Shown here piece by piece: positions 49,101-61,267 of a stretch of 64,000 nucleotides of DNA. Within the stretch, counting starts at the first letter, position 1, and every line of letters begins with the position of its first letter. The position numbers and the translations under genes were made by a program. Under the pieces are notes generated by a model. It was not told the origin of the DNA and did not search any database. It saw only the letters and a program-made list of their open reading frames with translations. The DNA comes from Narthecium ossifragum (lineage: Eukaryota > Streptophyta > Magnoliopsida > Dioscoreales > Nartheciaceae), in contig OY986965.1 in assembly GCA_963920575.1 (NCBI GenBank), positions 29,072,007 to 29,136,006 of the forward strand, in the 5' to 3' direction.

Positions 49101-50970
49101 ACACCCAGTGTGAAATGACCGCCAAGGCGCAATTTCCCAAATTGCCCTTGGGGTCAACAACGAGCCAAAGGAAAAAGAGGGGCGGGTCCTCACAACACTG
49201 TTTGGTGGGAAAAGACACCACTGAGTAGGTAACTTCTCTAGTCAAGAGTTTAAGAACGCCGGACACCGGCTACACCTCAGATCCGACTTGAGGCAGACAC
49301 GACCTCTACAATCATCAAGCAACAAGTGCACCAGTCATCTAAGCCTATCATCAAGTTTGACTGGACACTACAATTCAAACCGGGTCCAAACCACCCAACC
49401 CCAGTCCTAAGGCTAAGTCCGAGCTTCCAGCCTCGGGACGGCGACCCAAAGATCACCCACGCCCTAACCAATGCAACTAATGCACAACAGGGAATGCATG
49501 CTATGAACATACACATATAAGAAGCAAAGCATGCAACAGTATGTCAAGTATCATATAAGTCAACTGGATCGCTGCAGTGGTACTACCGACCGCTGCCAGC
49601 CGATCCGCAGCGGGTCCCGGCATTACGACGGTACCACGACCGTCAACCGCGAACTCCTGCAATGGGAAGCAACCCCGAAAACGATGATGAACAGTAAACA
49701 ATATAATATTATATTCCAAAATATAATATTATATTCAAACACCCAAAACCTCTACTTAGGGGCTAATTGATCCCATCGATCCGACATCCAAACGATGTCA
49801 GATTCAAGATCCAACTTAGCCATCAGTAGGTGTATATACCAGTATCAACATATCCAAAATTCATAATCATCCAACGGTTTGATTAACGGGAAACACTAAT
49901 CAAAAATCGCTGATCAAACTAACTTACCCATTAATTGCTGCAACGCAGCCCTCCAGTAAACAATTCATAACAAATCGTAGAAAAATCGGAAAAATATGAA
50001 ATCGATGGGGTTAGAGAGTAGACTCAATGATCTACAACTCGGATGCTCATCAAAACCCAAGATCATGTACGTGACGGCCGAAAAACACGCCGCAAGCCGG
50101 TTGTTCTTCAAGAACAGCAGAAAACCAGAAATCTGAGACTAATCATGCATAAAACCTACTCAAATCTCAACCAAATATCATGAAACTTATATAAGTAATT
50201 CTAATAGGCATAAGGAATCCAACAAAACAAGATCCAACGGCTAGATCTAGAGAAACACCCGAAACAACACAGTAGGTAGAAGAACCTACCTAACAGCGCT
50301 TCCTCGGCTGATTCCCTGCGAGTTGATCACCAACAAGGCTCCAAACCACTTCAGGGATCTTCCTCTCGTTGTCACGGATCCAACGAGCCTTAGAACACCG
50401 AAAAAGATGGTCGGAGGACGGAGAACGGAGGGGAGGAAGGTGGCTGCCGGAAACAGGGGAAAAAACAAGGCTCTCGGGAGAAGAAAGAAGAAGGAAGAAG
50501 AAAGGAGGAGAAGGAGGAAGAGAAGGGGAAGGGGAAAGCCGGGGGAAGGGGGAAAAAGAGAGAGGAGGGGAGGGAAAGTCCTCCCCCCTCTGACAAGAGA
50601 GAGCGACGGCCAACGGCGGCCGTCCTCGCGAAGCAGAAAACCAACCGACTCGAGTCCGATCGGTCGCTCCAAGGAGCGATCGATCGTTCTCGCCCCGGAT
50701 CAAAACCCACCGACTCGCTCACGAGTCTGACCGATCGCTCCAAGGAGCAATCGATCGCTCGAGGGTCGTCAGCTGCCCAAAGGCAAGCTTTCGCGCGCCC
50801 GAGCTGGGATCTTCCGATCCCGGGTTCACCTAGCCATTCTAAACAAACACTAACACAAACAAGGCCAGTGTGTGCACACGCGGGTGTGGAACAAACCAAC
50901 AAGGCGCAATTTACCAAATTGCCCTTGCGGTCTACAACGAGCCCCAGGGGTAGAGGGACAGGTCCTCACA
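46168..50970. mobile_element. Outer solo LTR, interrupted by an insertion of the same family
   Basis: It begins TGTCGCGCCC and ends GGTCCTCACA. The flanking 5-mers AGAGC (46163-46167 and 50971-50975) are identical, a target duplication. Removing the nested copy (46785-49194 plus one 5-bp duplication) leaves 2,388 bp, close to the 2,410 bp of the inner copy. The right halves match across about 680 bp (50290-50970 versus 48520-49194). No gag-pol lies inside, so it is a solo LTR left by recombination. The reverse reading (TGTGAGGACC ... GCGCGACA) may be the native orientation. The family is Gypsy-like by LTR size and ends, which is inference. Confidence 0.9.
46785..49194. mobile_element. Inner solo LTR nested in the outer copy
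   Basis: It starts TGTCGCGCCCCC, ends GGTCCTCACA and is flanked by the perfect 5-bp duplication ACACT (46780-46784 and 49195-49199), which belongs to the outer LTR. Length is 2,410 bp. It contains clusters of the palindrome GAGATCGATCTC (about 48117-48350 and 48905-48985). A purine-rich block (48650-48830) gives long frames that are low-complexity artefacts. No retroviral-type protein is encoded. Confidence 0.92.
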
Positions 50971-51299
50971 AGAGCGGTGATATCATGCATGATTTCATCA
51001 CCCTCATGCCTCGGGTCTCGTTTGGAGTAGGTTTATATGCATGCATCTGTTGATGCAACGTAATAGTTCAAACCTATGTTTCATTGACCAGTATAATTAG
51101 TTAATGCAAAAATGTGACTTCATACTGCATCATCACCTTATGGATCATGTGATCATGTGATCCTCCTTTCCCTCTCCTCCCCCATCCTCCTTTCCCCTCT
51201 CCTCCTCGAGGAAGCTGAGCCCAACCAATGCCCCTCCGCCGCCTCTGCCTCCTGTCCATCTCCGCCTGGCTCTCCCTTGTCCATCTCCGCTTGGATCTT

Positions 51300-51560
51300 C
51301 CCTCATCCGTCCACCCGTCACTCAGATCTCCCCTCCTCTGTCCGCCGCCCCTCGGATCTCCCCTCCTCTGGCCACCGCTCTGATCTCCCCTCCTCAGGCG
51401 CCGCCCCTCGAATCTCCCCTCCTCTGGCCACCACCGCTCGGATCGCCCCTCCTCTGGCCGCCGCCCCTCGGATCTCCCTTACTCTGGCCACCACCCCTCG
51501 GATCCCCCCTCCTCTGGCTACCGCCGCTCGGATCCCCCCTCCTCTATCCCCCGTCAGCTC
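51300..51560 (+). repeat. GC-rich minisatellite (~30-40 bp unit)
   Basis: Seven or more imperfect units contain CTCGGATCTCCCCTCCTCTG and GGCCACCGC. It generates a Pro/Ser-rich frame (51157-51822) that has no other gene features. Confidence 0.75.
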
Positions 51561-52223
51561 TCCTCTCGTGTTGCGATCTCCATTGACCCTCTATCCTCCA
51601 CGCCAGCATCCCCAGTCCGTTCGTAGCTCTCCCCCGGCGCCCCCTGTTCGTGGATCTCTGGCGTGTGCTAAAGTAGGGAGATCGCTAGAGTTATTCGTCG
51701 GAGTTGAAATCCAAAGCTCTGATGAGTTCGAAGATGTCAACCAGTGTCACGGAGGAGCAAGACGTTATCGTCTTTTGTATCAACTGATACAATACATACC
51801 AACCAAACAGAAAATCAACTAATATTGCATCAGTTGATACAAGTAACCAAACAAACGGATGATGCTAATATTGTATTTACTGATGCAGCATCAACTGATG
51901 CACTGCATCAACTGATGATGCAAGCAATCAACCACCCCCTAAATGCACCACATTTTTAAAATACCGAAAATACCCTTTCTTCCTCTCTTATGGTGATGGT
52001 GGTGGTGCTCGCCACCGCGCGACGGGGGTGGCCGAGGTGGGTGCGACGGTCGGCGAGGCCGAACGGGAGGAGGGGGAGAGAGAGCCCGTACTCAGTGACC
52101 TTGGTGACCTCGACATCCGAGGTGACGCAAGAGATTGGAGAGGGATGAGGGGATGGGGCTAGAGAGCTGATTGGAAGAGGAGCTTGAGCGCGGAGAGATC
52201 GTTATGTTTGAGGCTCATGACTC

Positions 52224-52671
52224 TTAGTTGGTCGAGAGGGAGGAGGAGGGGGAGGGAGGCACCGCTACCGGCATCAGAGAGGGAGAGGCCCTCGAGGACG
52301 AGGCGGGTGACGCGGCCTTGGAAGCAAGTGATGCCGTGCCAGGTGGAGCAGACGGAGGGGTTGGAGGTGTTCCATGAGGGGTGCTGAAGGAGGCAAGCAT
52401 GGAGTGGACGTGAAGGGCCTCAGGAACGGTGACGACATCGGGGGAGGAGAGGCATTGGGGGTTGTAGAAGAGGGCGGCTCGGCACAAGGGGCGGTGGAAA
52501 GGGGTGGAGGGGACACCGCGGTAGCAATGAGAGCAGTAGGAGGCAGTGGCAGTAGGAGTGGCGGGGGTAGAGGAGGAGTGGGGCATCATCGAGGAGGATC
52601 TCTCCGGCTTTGATGGCACGGGTGGCGACCAAGGCATGACCTCATCTGGGGATCTTCGCCACCTTCACCAT
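52224..52671 (-). pseudogene. ASHR2-like SET/MYND protein N-terminal fragment, broken
   Basis: The minus strand starts MVKVAKIP, hits a TGA at the position of the usual Gly-Arg-Gly, then reads ALVATRAIKAGEILLDDAPL and LLYP, the N-terminal SET segment of plant ASHR2-type proteins. After a frameshift, SYCSHCYRGVP, LCRAALFYNPQC and a Pro/Ser-rich tail follow. These keep paired cysteines of the inserted zinc-binding region. The catalytic C-terminal SET part is absent. Stop, frameshift and truncation show it is not functional. Confidence 0.7.
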
Positions 52672-52675
52672 GCCC

Positions 52676-52702
52676 TTCTCTCTCTCTCTCTCTCTCTCTC
52701 TC
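52676..52702 (+). repeat. (CT)n microsatellite
   Basis: About 13 CT dinucleotides within the right inverted repeat of the SET-fragment element. The left arm has only a short GA tract, so the repeat expanded after formation. Confidence 0.9.
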
Positions 52703-52849
52703 CTCCCGTTTGGCCTCGCCAACCGCCGCGCCTACCTCGGCCACCCAGTCGCTGGTGGCCAACACCACCACCATCATCACGAGAGAGAGGAAGAAAGGGT
52801 ATTTTCGTTTTTTTTTAATGTGATGCACTTATACATTATTGTGGTGCAT

Positions 52850-54600
52850 ATAAAATTTCCCATCATTTGGTCGAGGAACAGGGCCTCTAATTCCGGAATT
52901 GGCTCCAAACAACATACTAATCCTAGAATATTAATTCTATCAATCTCTAAATCTAGAATAGCATATCCCGTAACCAAACGCCACTAAAAAAGAATTAGAA
53001 TAAACTGGAATTGGGCGATTCCAGGTTCCTAAACCTACTGACAACCCCATGTGATATGCAGTGGGTATTGAGCTCTAACATCCCCACTATCCTTTATGCT
53101 AAAAAATAAGGAGCTGACGTGTGTGGGCACCGTTCATATATCTCACACACATATATCTATGCAATAGGGAGGTGACATGTGTCAACTACTCATATCTCTC
53201 TCCTTCTATATCATATGTAACATTTTATTTTTAACTTCAATATAATGTATATGAAATTAAGAAAGTATTTTACTTTTATTTTAGGCTAATATCATATTTT
53301 ATTCTCAATTTTGTTTTAAAATACCTATTGTATGGTTCTCAATGTACTAGTAACAAGGACATCAATATTATTCAATTTTTCATATATATACAACACAATG
53401 GTAGTTTTGACATTTTAGTATTTTACCTTCAAAAATTACAATTTATATCCTTATTTTGCCTTTTTACATCCAAACATTATTTTTTTATTCCAAACAATCA
53501 TTATAAATTTATTTTAAAATATCAAACTCAAAATTGGTTGTGGGAATGGTGCAACCAATCATGGAATTGATTGCATCAAATCCGAAATTACGGCCAAACG
53601 GCTTTATTTCAAGGGTTGGAATTAAATCCGAAATAAGTCAAGGTGAATATATGCATTATAATATTAGTAGTACGAAATTGAAATATTATTAATTATACGT
53701 ATTATAATACTATTAAGTATGAAAGTCAATGTGAATATTATATGTATTATTATATTATTAATTAAATCCCCCAATATATCCGATACAAGGCCTATTTGGA
53801 ATATACTTTCCAAATCCTACCAATCCCTATTGCTATTCAACCTTTTTTATCCAAAAAAAATTCCTTATTCAAACAATTATTATTAATTTATCCTTATTTT
53901 TCAATCAAACACCACAAGTGAAATAACTTTATCCCACTACTTATCCCAGCATACTAATCCTAAAAATTCCCAAACTCAAATAGCCTCCTCCAAAACCAAA
54001 CACCATCTTGATATGGCCGCCCAATATAGTATGTCAGAGTAGCCCAGCTAGTGGGCCAATATAATTTGTATTTTCTATCATTTCTATCCAACATGATAAA
54101 CTATTAAAAAAATAAAAATAAAATGACAATTAGATAAATAATTTTTAGTGGATTCCACAACTGCGAATCAGCCATCAGCGCGGCTAGACGACCACGTCAA
54201 GTGTGCTGTAAAGCACACCCATGTGAGGCTTTAGCCATTTTCAATGCATATAGATTATAGACTATTATGAATGTGTTATATATGAACAATGAAGTCGGAT
54301 TCTATTTGCATCGTATCATTAATTCCCTTGTATCATCCTACCAATGATATTCAGATCTCATCCGACGATAAAAAAACTCCATGCCCATTTATCACAGGGA
54401 TAGTTAACCCGAAATAATTTTTATTCTAAATTAAGGGGGAATATTCCCCTTATTACACACTTTATTCTCAAACACCCATAAAAAGTTATCCCCATTTCAC
54501 CTATTACTCATCTCTGTTATTTCATTATCCTAAGTAATCATTAGTATTTAATCTAGAATAACTTTTATCCATGTATCAAACGGGGCCTAAGATATGAATC
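52850..54600. repeat. AT-rich region with several MITE remnants
   Basis: Tourist-like end motifs recur: CAGGGCCTCTAATTCC with GTAACCAAACGCCAC (52881-52985), GGCCTATTTGGAATA with CAAAACCAAACACC (53789-54005), and GTATCAAACGGGGCCTAAG (54574-54592). Interiors are AT-rich. Boundaries cannot be fixed exactly, and no gene is seen. Confidence 0.5.
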
Positions 54601-55440
54601 CCAGTCGACATTGAATTAATGATTTAGACTGCTGAATGAGATTCAACCAAATCTAAAATGACAGAATGTCTAATGTTATATTATAAGATTTTATTTAATT
54701 AGTTGAGAAATACTAAAGTTTGCACTTATGCAATTGTAACAATGAGCTACTAATAGAATAATTAGAAAGCCGTATGAATTTTTGTAGCTTAGTTCGTCAG
54801 TAATTTAATGTTCGTCAGCACAAGAATATTGCAGCATTTTAATGGCAATTGGCAAATAATCTATTCTTGGTTAATGCCAAATTGCCACCAATATTTTGTC
54901 ATTCTCAATGAATAAACAAGTTTTGGACCAAAATTAAATTCAATAGTTTTATTTAGTATTTGAGACTTTTATCTTAACTTGAAAAATCTGTGGGACATAG
55001 TATTGACCCATAACTTCTTATATATAATTTTGATGGCTTCAACAGATAAACCTCTTCACAATATATTCATTGATATTCTTTTGTACACTTACACATTAAA
55101 CTGGCGATATAAATACCATGAATCCACATCCATGAAGAAGAAGATGATTCAAGCAACCCATGGGTTTCTCTCACTCTACATTCTCTTAATTCTAGTTCTT
55201 ACATAGTTGTGACGAGATCACACGTAGCCAAATAGAAAAATAAAATGCCTCAGTTCATCACCACTCATTTCAGTGCATATGATTGTCACATTCTAATGGA
55301 AGCCAATTATGAAAGATGATTTGATATGCAAGACACATGACAAAGATGCAAAGATAGTCCAATGGCTTCCCAGCATCCAACTTTCACATTACTCGTCCAT
55401 CTAACGATGAATGCTAATCACCAGGGCAAGCTTCCATTAG
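54600..55440. other. Intergenic, AT-rich
   Basis: No gene recognised. The right end likely holds the 3' UTR of the minus-strand kinase gene. Confidence 0.45.
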
Positions 55441-55446
55441 CTCGGG

Positions 55447-57588
55447 TTACGACGATTCCCTTCCATCATGATAAGATCCGGAACTTGAACTCCCTCTGGT
55501 AGAGCCATCCACATCGCTCTCATCTTCCGCCTTGCTGTGGTAGCTTGCCACCTTCTGCACGGGTGGTGGAGAGGGAGCTGGGGAAGGAGCAGCTGGCTCT
55601 GTCGAAAGGAAACTTAGTGCCATGACAACATCGGCCATTAAAGGCCGGACGGAGGCCTCCTCTTGCAGACACATTGCAGCAACTGCCACAGCTTGGTTCA
55701 AGGCTTTCGGTGGATAGTTCCCCTGAAGAAGTGGATCTACAAGCTCCGGAAATCTTTTCTGGTCTTTGAACATTGGTTGTGCCTGTGATCACCTCGTGCA
55801 AGATACATGGAACGTGTTAGAATATAACATAGCTTCTCCCATGAGCTTCAATTCCGAAACAACTGATAACTTGACATAGTATAGCAGCAGAGTTCTCGAG
55901 TTCAAATGATTTCATACCCACGCAACAAGGTTCTGTTCACTTGTAGGCTTAGTGGTGTCAACGGCCCTTCTCCCTGAGATCAGCTCCAGCAGGACTACTC
56001 CAAAACTGTAAACATCTGACTTTAAAGTGAGCTGCCCTGTTCTTGCATACTCAGGTGCACAGTAACCATATGTGCCCATCACCCTGGAGGAGACATGAAC
56101 CTTATCTCCTACGGGACCAAGCTTAGCAAGCCCGAAGTCTGAAAGCTTTGGGGTGAAGTTTTCATCCAGTAGGATGTTGGATGATTTCAGATCACGGTAG
56201 ATCACTGGTGGGTTGGCCTTGTCGTGCAGATATTCTAAACCTTTGGCAGCTCCAGTCGCAATCTTCATTCTAGTGTGCCAATTCAATGGTGTCTGCTCAG
56301 CTCCAATTTCTGCAAAATATATGCTCTTAAACTGCTTCAGAAAACTAGCTTCAGAGAAGCATGAATCAATGATTAAAATAGTCTGAAGGCAACGAAAGAA
56401 ACAAAAAAAATTTCAGCAGAAATGCTGAAAAACTAGCTGCAAACTGGTATGATTTTGAATCAGAGGTTTACCAAGCAAATGGTCTTCTACAGATCCCAAC
56501 TGCATGAACTCATAGACCAAAAGCCTCTGGTCTCCATCTGCACAGTATCCTATAAGTTTAACCAGATTTTGGTGGTGAAGAAGACTGAGCATTAGAACTT
56601 CAACAAGAAACTCTTTGTTTCCTTGCAGACCATTCCTGTCTAGTTGCTTCACGGCCACAAGCTGAACAGAATAAACTAGAAATGTAAATGCATTCATAAG
56701 AATTCACAGAGGAATTTGTTTCACAAAATCCCCAAAGAGCAACATGATATAAGGGGGACGAAGAAGTTGAATGCTTCACTGACCTGGCCGGTGTTCTCGA
56801 GTTGGCCCTTATAAACTCTCCCAAAACCTCCTTCGCCAACTAGACATTCAGGCCGAAAATTCTTGGTTGCAGCAGCTAGCTCACGGAACGTAAACGTATA
56901 AGCAGCAATGTTTCCATTGCCAGCATCTTGTTTCGGATCTTCAAAACAAAATTTTAACCATAGAACACCATTGAGGTTCTTTGAGAGAAAAGGTAGTCAA
57001 ACTAAACAGTTGGTGAAAACAGAGGAAGCCACAAAGTCAAGCTGAAACCAGGTTCCTACTTCATAGCTTGCTCAGATTGTGTCAAACAACACCACTCATA
57101 TCTCACTTTGAAATAAATATGGAGTCCAATTCAAAATATTAAATTCATGTCTTTTCATCAGATATTGACGAGATTCCATGATTCAATCGGACCCTATAAT
57201 TGAAGATGGGTCTTCCTAAATATATATGATCGACAAAAGATTGGCCTGAATGATATCATATTGTCCGGCCTTTATTTTAACAGATGATGTTCTAATTCTT
57301 GGTTCCAAAATTTTGAATCAATTATTCTTCGTAAAGGGGAGTTTTCATATTTCTGCAAGAATCCTGTCCGAATCAAAAGCAACTCCATTGGTAACACTAA
57401 TCGGGAAACCTGATCAAATTTATGTGGGAATAAATGCTCAAAAACCAAGAAAGGCTATCAGAAAACAAACACTCACCATTCTTCTTCTGCAACTCGCCTC
57501 TCCTGCTCTGGCCATTCACCGCCTCCTTATCAGCATTCTTCTTTGATGCCTTCTTATCGTCGAACGAGAAACAAGGAAAACAGTTCAT
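55447..57588 (-). CDS. Receptor-like cytoplasmic kinase, RLCK-VII/PBS1-like
   Basis: Five exons, 57477-57588, 56784-56938, 56472-56661, 55918-56309 and 55447-55782, form one 394-residue frame. The N-terminus MNCFPCFSF has Cys3 and Cys6, likely palmitoylation sites for membrane anchoring. Kinase motifs: glycine loop GEGGFGRV (72-79), Lys94 in VAVKQLD, Glu110, catalytic [10 protein letters not shown] (Asp192), [10 protein letters not shown] (Asp210) and the activation/P+1 segment [19 protein letters not shown] in place of HRD is usual in this subfamily. The tail is Ser/Pro-rich ([21 protein letters not shown]). Such kinases relay signals from cell-surface immune or growth receptors; the specific receptor is unknown. 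All catalytic residues are present, so it is probably active. The gene is complete in the window. Confidence 0.95.
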
Positions 57589-60223
57589 CTCTCAATCCTC
57601 TGCCCAGGCAAATCTTTAATTTATCCCCCGCCCTCACACAATCCGCTAAAAATACGAACTTTTCAGCAGCCAAGTCACCAAACCATCAAGCCAGGCCCCA
57701 AGACGTCCCATGTGGCAAACCAAGAACCGAAACACCTCGGGGCCTGCAAACCTGGGTCCCCGTGCGCCTCAGACTAATCGAACAAGAACCATTCCACTAA
57801 ATTTCATCAAACCCAAAAAGGATAAACCTTCAAAGAATCCAGAAAGAAGGACTCCTCCGTGGATACCAGAAGAAGAGGGCTGTCTGGGATGAGACAAAGC
57901 CCTCTTCCACAGGGAGCGATTGATGGATGGATTGGGAGGTGGGGGGTGGAGGAGGGGGGAGGGGGGTCGACGAGCATGGGTTGGATCTCCTCCGCAAGAG
58001 AGGGTGGGATATGCGGATATACATGAAGAGAGGGAATGAGGACCAGACGTGGGCACCAAATTCGCGGGGACGGAAGAGCTGGAACGAGCAGTGCGTGCCG
58101 TTGGAGGGGGGTTTCGGTTTAAAAACGGATAAAAGGAGGGACGATGACAGGGTGGGAGGTGTGAAGAGGGCGGGGTCAATGCCGTTCTGGTGTTCCCCCG
58201 GAACCATCTAAGATAGACAATTCTGACAGAATTAAGTAATTTCTGAAATACGAACATAATGGAAAACAATCATATAATTTTATTTTGCAACTTTCTCCTT
58301 GCTAATACATCTAAAAATATTCAAAGACAAGCCCTGTTTGATATGGGTTCAAGAGGGATATCCCCATTCCTGGCCCTTATCTTCATTTTTACTCCAAATA
58401 TCAAAAGTAATTATTACTATTTTATTCTCATTTCATTTACCATCATCACTCTATTTTTTCTTATCTGTATTCCTTAACCCCACTCTTTCTAACCCTATTC
58501 TCCTTTAACCCTATTTTTTCTAACCCCGTACCAAACGACCAAACGGGTAAGCAACGTAGCATTGTCTCCACACATACAAGTCCTAATTATGGGTAAAGCC
58601 TACCAACAAGCTTAAGTGATGTCATACTTTGGGTTCTCTTAAATATCTGTTTATTTTGGTCTATGAAATTACTTTTATCACCTTGGGTCCAAACACCAAT
58701 TCTGGTCATTGCGTTGCGTAACAATTTTAATTGGATTTAACTAGTGATTTTGCTATCCAGACACTCATATGATTTGCTTGGGTCATAGTAATATCCAATG
58801 TTAGAAGCTTCCTGATCTGAAATAGTCCGAATCTTAGATGAATTTTCGATTCAATTACAAGCCGGCACCAACGATAAACCCAAAAGTGGAGTGTTTTACG
58901 GTTTTAGGCAAAGCTTGTGTTAACGATAAATAACAACCATGTCCTAAAGTCATTAGGGCGATTCACAAGTCAATAAGGATTTTGCAAATATTGTCATTAA
59001 ATGGTCATTATATTTAGCTTTAATGTAGCTGAAGTACTTTGATCATAATTTTTACATCAAATATCCAAATAGGCCAATTCTTGGATCATTGAAAAGACGA
59101 CGAAAAGATCTACGACTTTCATGTTGACGAGATTTTCATATTCTATCGTTTAGTGTGTCAAACTAATAACCAAAGTGTCTAATAATAAAATAATAAATAA
59201 TGACAAAGTTTTCCATCGTCCTAATTCCAATCGGTAATATTTGCTATCGGCAAAATATCCATCGGTCATATTTTGATCGATCATTTTAATAATGATCGTT
59301 AACGTATTTCTATCATAACGTTCTCGTACGATATCCAAATCAGTTGATTTTTAGATCGATGGAAAGGGAATTTGAATACCTATAATTTTCATGTTCAGAG
59401 TTTTGTCAAATTCCAATGTTATCATTGACCAAATTACAGTGGAAGACAAGACGCTCTATGTGATGGCAGTTTCGTAAATAATATGAGTGTTGCATAGCAA
59501 TCCGAAGATGTCGACCAGTTCTGACGGTTCCATGGCAGTTCTGACGATTCCAAGGCAATTTCAGACGGTTCTAAAGTGGTTATGCGAGAAGCTTGATAAA
59601 ACATAAGAAGATGAAGAAGAAGGTCTCTCCCGAAATCAAAAGCAAAATCAACTTTTATCTATATTTTTAATTTAGCTTTATGTACCTTTAAATTTCAGCA
59701 ATGAAGCATTTTCTTTCTTTTAATTTCCTACAATGAAGCTTTCATTCATAAGAGTAGTTCTAGCACATTTATGATCGTCTATTTTCATCATCCATTTCTC
59801 ATCACCCACATTTCTCATCATTCATTTTTCATCATTCATTTCTCATCACCCATACTTCTCATCATCCATTTTCCACTTTCTATTTTTACTTCTCATCCAT
59901 TTTTCCACAGCTTCAACACCTCCTCTTCGAAATGAGTTTAATTATTTTGACTTTGCCGGTCAACACCAAGATTTGTATTCAAACAACTTGGGATGAATCA
60001 TAAAACATTATTATAAGTTCTTATACGGCCCAACCGTCTTTAAATATAACAACAAGAAATACCAAAGGGAAACCTTTGATATCCGTCTGTATGGACGAAT
60101 TCGGATGCTGGACCAGAGTTCGGATCATCCACGTAGAATCCGACGACCCCATACCCCCGAATTACTTTTACCCGTTTTCTTTCAGAAACCGCCCGGAATT
60201 TAGTATCTCTTGCATTTTTTAAT
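57589..60223. other. Kinase 5' flank and intergenic DNA
   Basis: A GC-rich patch (57900-58200) upstream of the kinase gives overlapping frames with no domain. Positions 58329-58550 hold a MITE-like copy. Positions 58560-60220 are AT-rich, with CATTTCTCATCA-type short repeats (59780-59900) and TTCTGACGATTCCA-type repeats (59515-59570). No gene recognised. Confidence 0.45.
58329..58550. repeat. Tourist-like MITE copy
   Basis: It starts AGCCCTGTTTGATATGGG and ends TACCAAACGACCAAACGGG. The interior has CCTTATCTTCATTTTTACTC-like AT-rich sequence. It shares its start with the copy at 3190. Confidence 0.5.
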
Positions 60224-60660
60224 GGGATTTTTGTATTCCGGTACCATGTACTTTTCCAGAAATGCACTTTGGTACCATCAAGTTTGGGATTTGCAATTTA
60301 ATACCACCTATTTATAATACCAAAGCAAAATAATACGATCCCCAAACGGTGTCATGTGGCCTGACGGAAAACTGGTGACGTCAGCGTGCATGCAAGGAGT
60401 CGTCCGTCGAGTTAGTCACCGGAAAGGCTCTAGATCCCCGTCTCCATCTCAGGCTACTCCCTCTCGACCACATTTGTCATCTCCACAGCGGGAGATGTGG
60501 AGATGGCAAAAAAAATAGAGAAAGCAGAGGTTGGAAGGGATGGCGAAATAGCAAAGAAAGAGAGAAAAAGCAGAGAGAAGAAGCAGAGCAAAGAAAGAGA
60601 GAAGAAGAGAAGGCTTGACACCCGGGACGGAGGAACCCATCGCCGGACCGGCCTTGGGCC

Positions 60661-61252
60661 AGTCCGAGATCTTCGTCGTCGGCGTCCTTGATCCAGCCCA
60701 AGGAGCTCGTCGGAGAACCCATCACCGTTGTCTCCCTTGATCCAGCCGGTGGAACCCATCCATCGCCACCCTTCAAGGAGTTTAGCGTCGCCATCCTTCA
60801 TCCAACCCAAAAGCTCGTCGGAGGAACTCATCATCTTCCTCGTCGCCGTCTTCCTCGAGCCAACCCGAGGAGATTCGCCACCCAACCCAAGGAGGTCCCC
60901 GCTGTCTTCCTTGATCCAGTCGTCTTCCTCTGTTCCAGCCGGCGGAACCCAAGGCCAGTCCGAGATCTTCGTCGTCGGCGTCCTTCATCCAGCCCAAGGA
61001 GCTCGTCGGGGAAGCCATCACCGTTGTCTCCCTTGATCCAGCCATCGGAACCCATCCATCGCCACCCTTCAAGGAGTTCAGCGTCGCCATCCTTCATCCA
61101 ACCCAAAAGCTCGTCGGAGGAACTCATCATCTTCCTCGTCGCCGTCTTCCTCGAGCCAGCCGGAGGAGATTCACTACCCAACCCAAGGAGGTCCCCGTTG
61201 TCTTCCTTGATCCAGTCGTCTTCCTCTGTTCCAGTCGGCGGAACCCAACGAA
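60661..61252. repeat. Two tandem copies of a 296-bp unit inside the MULE
   Basis: AGTCCGAGATCTTCGTCGTC occurs at 60661 and 60957, and the following sequence is nearly identical over almost the whole period. GATCCAGCC and GGAACCCATC sub-repeats recur within each unit. The 198-codon frame across it is periodic and not gene-like. Confidence 0.9.
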
Positions 61253-61267
61253 AACAGAGGAGCAACC

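Larger units (their letters stand above)
51942..52830. mobile_element. TIR element enclosing a SET/MYND gene fragment (Pack-MULE-like)
   Basis: About 145 bp at the left (51942-52085) are repeated in inverted orientation at the right (52680-52830). Shared blocks include AGGAAGAAAGGGTATTTTCG and ACCTCGGCCACCC (right-end sense). Between them lies a broken ASHR2-like gene piece. Long inverted ends around a host gene fragment are typical of Pack-MULEs. No 9-bp target duplication could be found, so class and exact ends are uncertain. Confidence 0.65.

Noticed and set aside
48545..50730. Long charged or Ser/Pro frames on both strands in the nested LTRs
   Set aside because: A purine-rich block of the LTR gives open frames in many phases. 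They are shared by both LTR copies and contain no retroelement domains.
51157..51822. 221-codon Pro/Ser-rich plus-strand frame
   Set aside because: It is generated by a GC-rich minisatellite. It lacks any non-repetitive domain.
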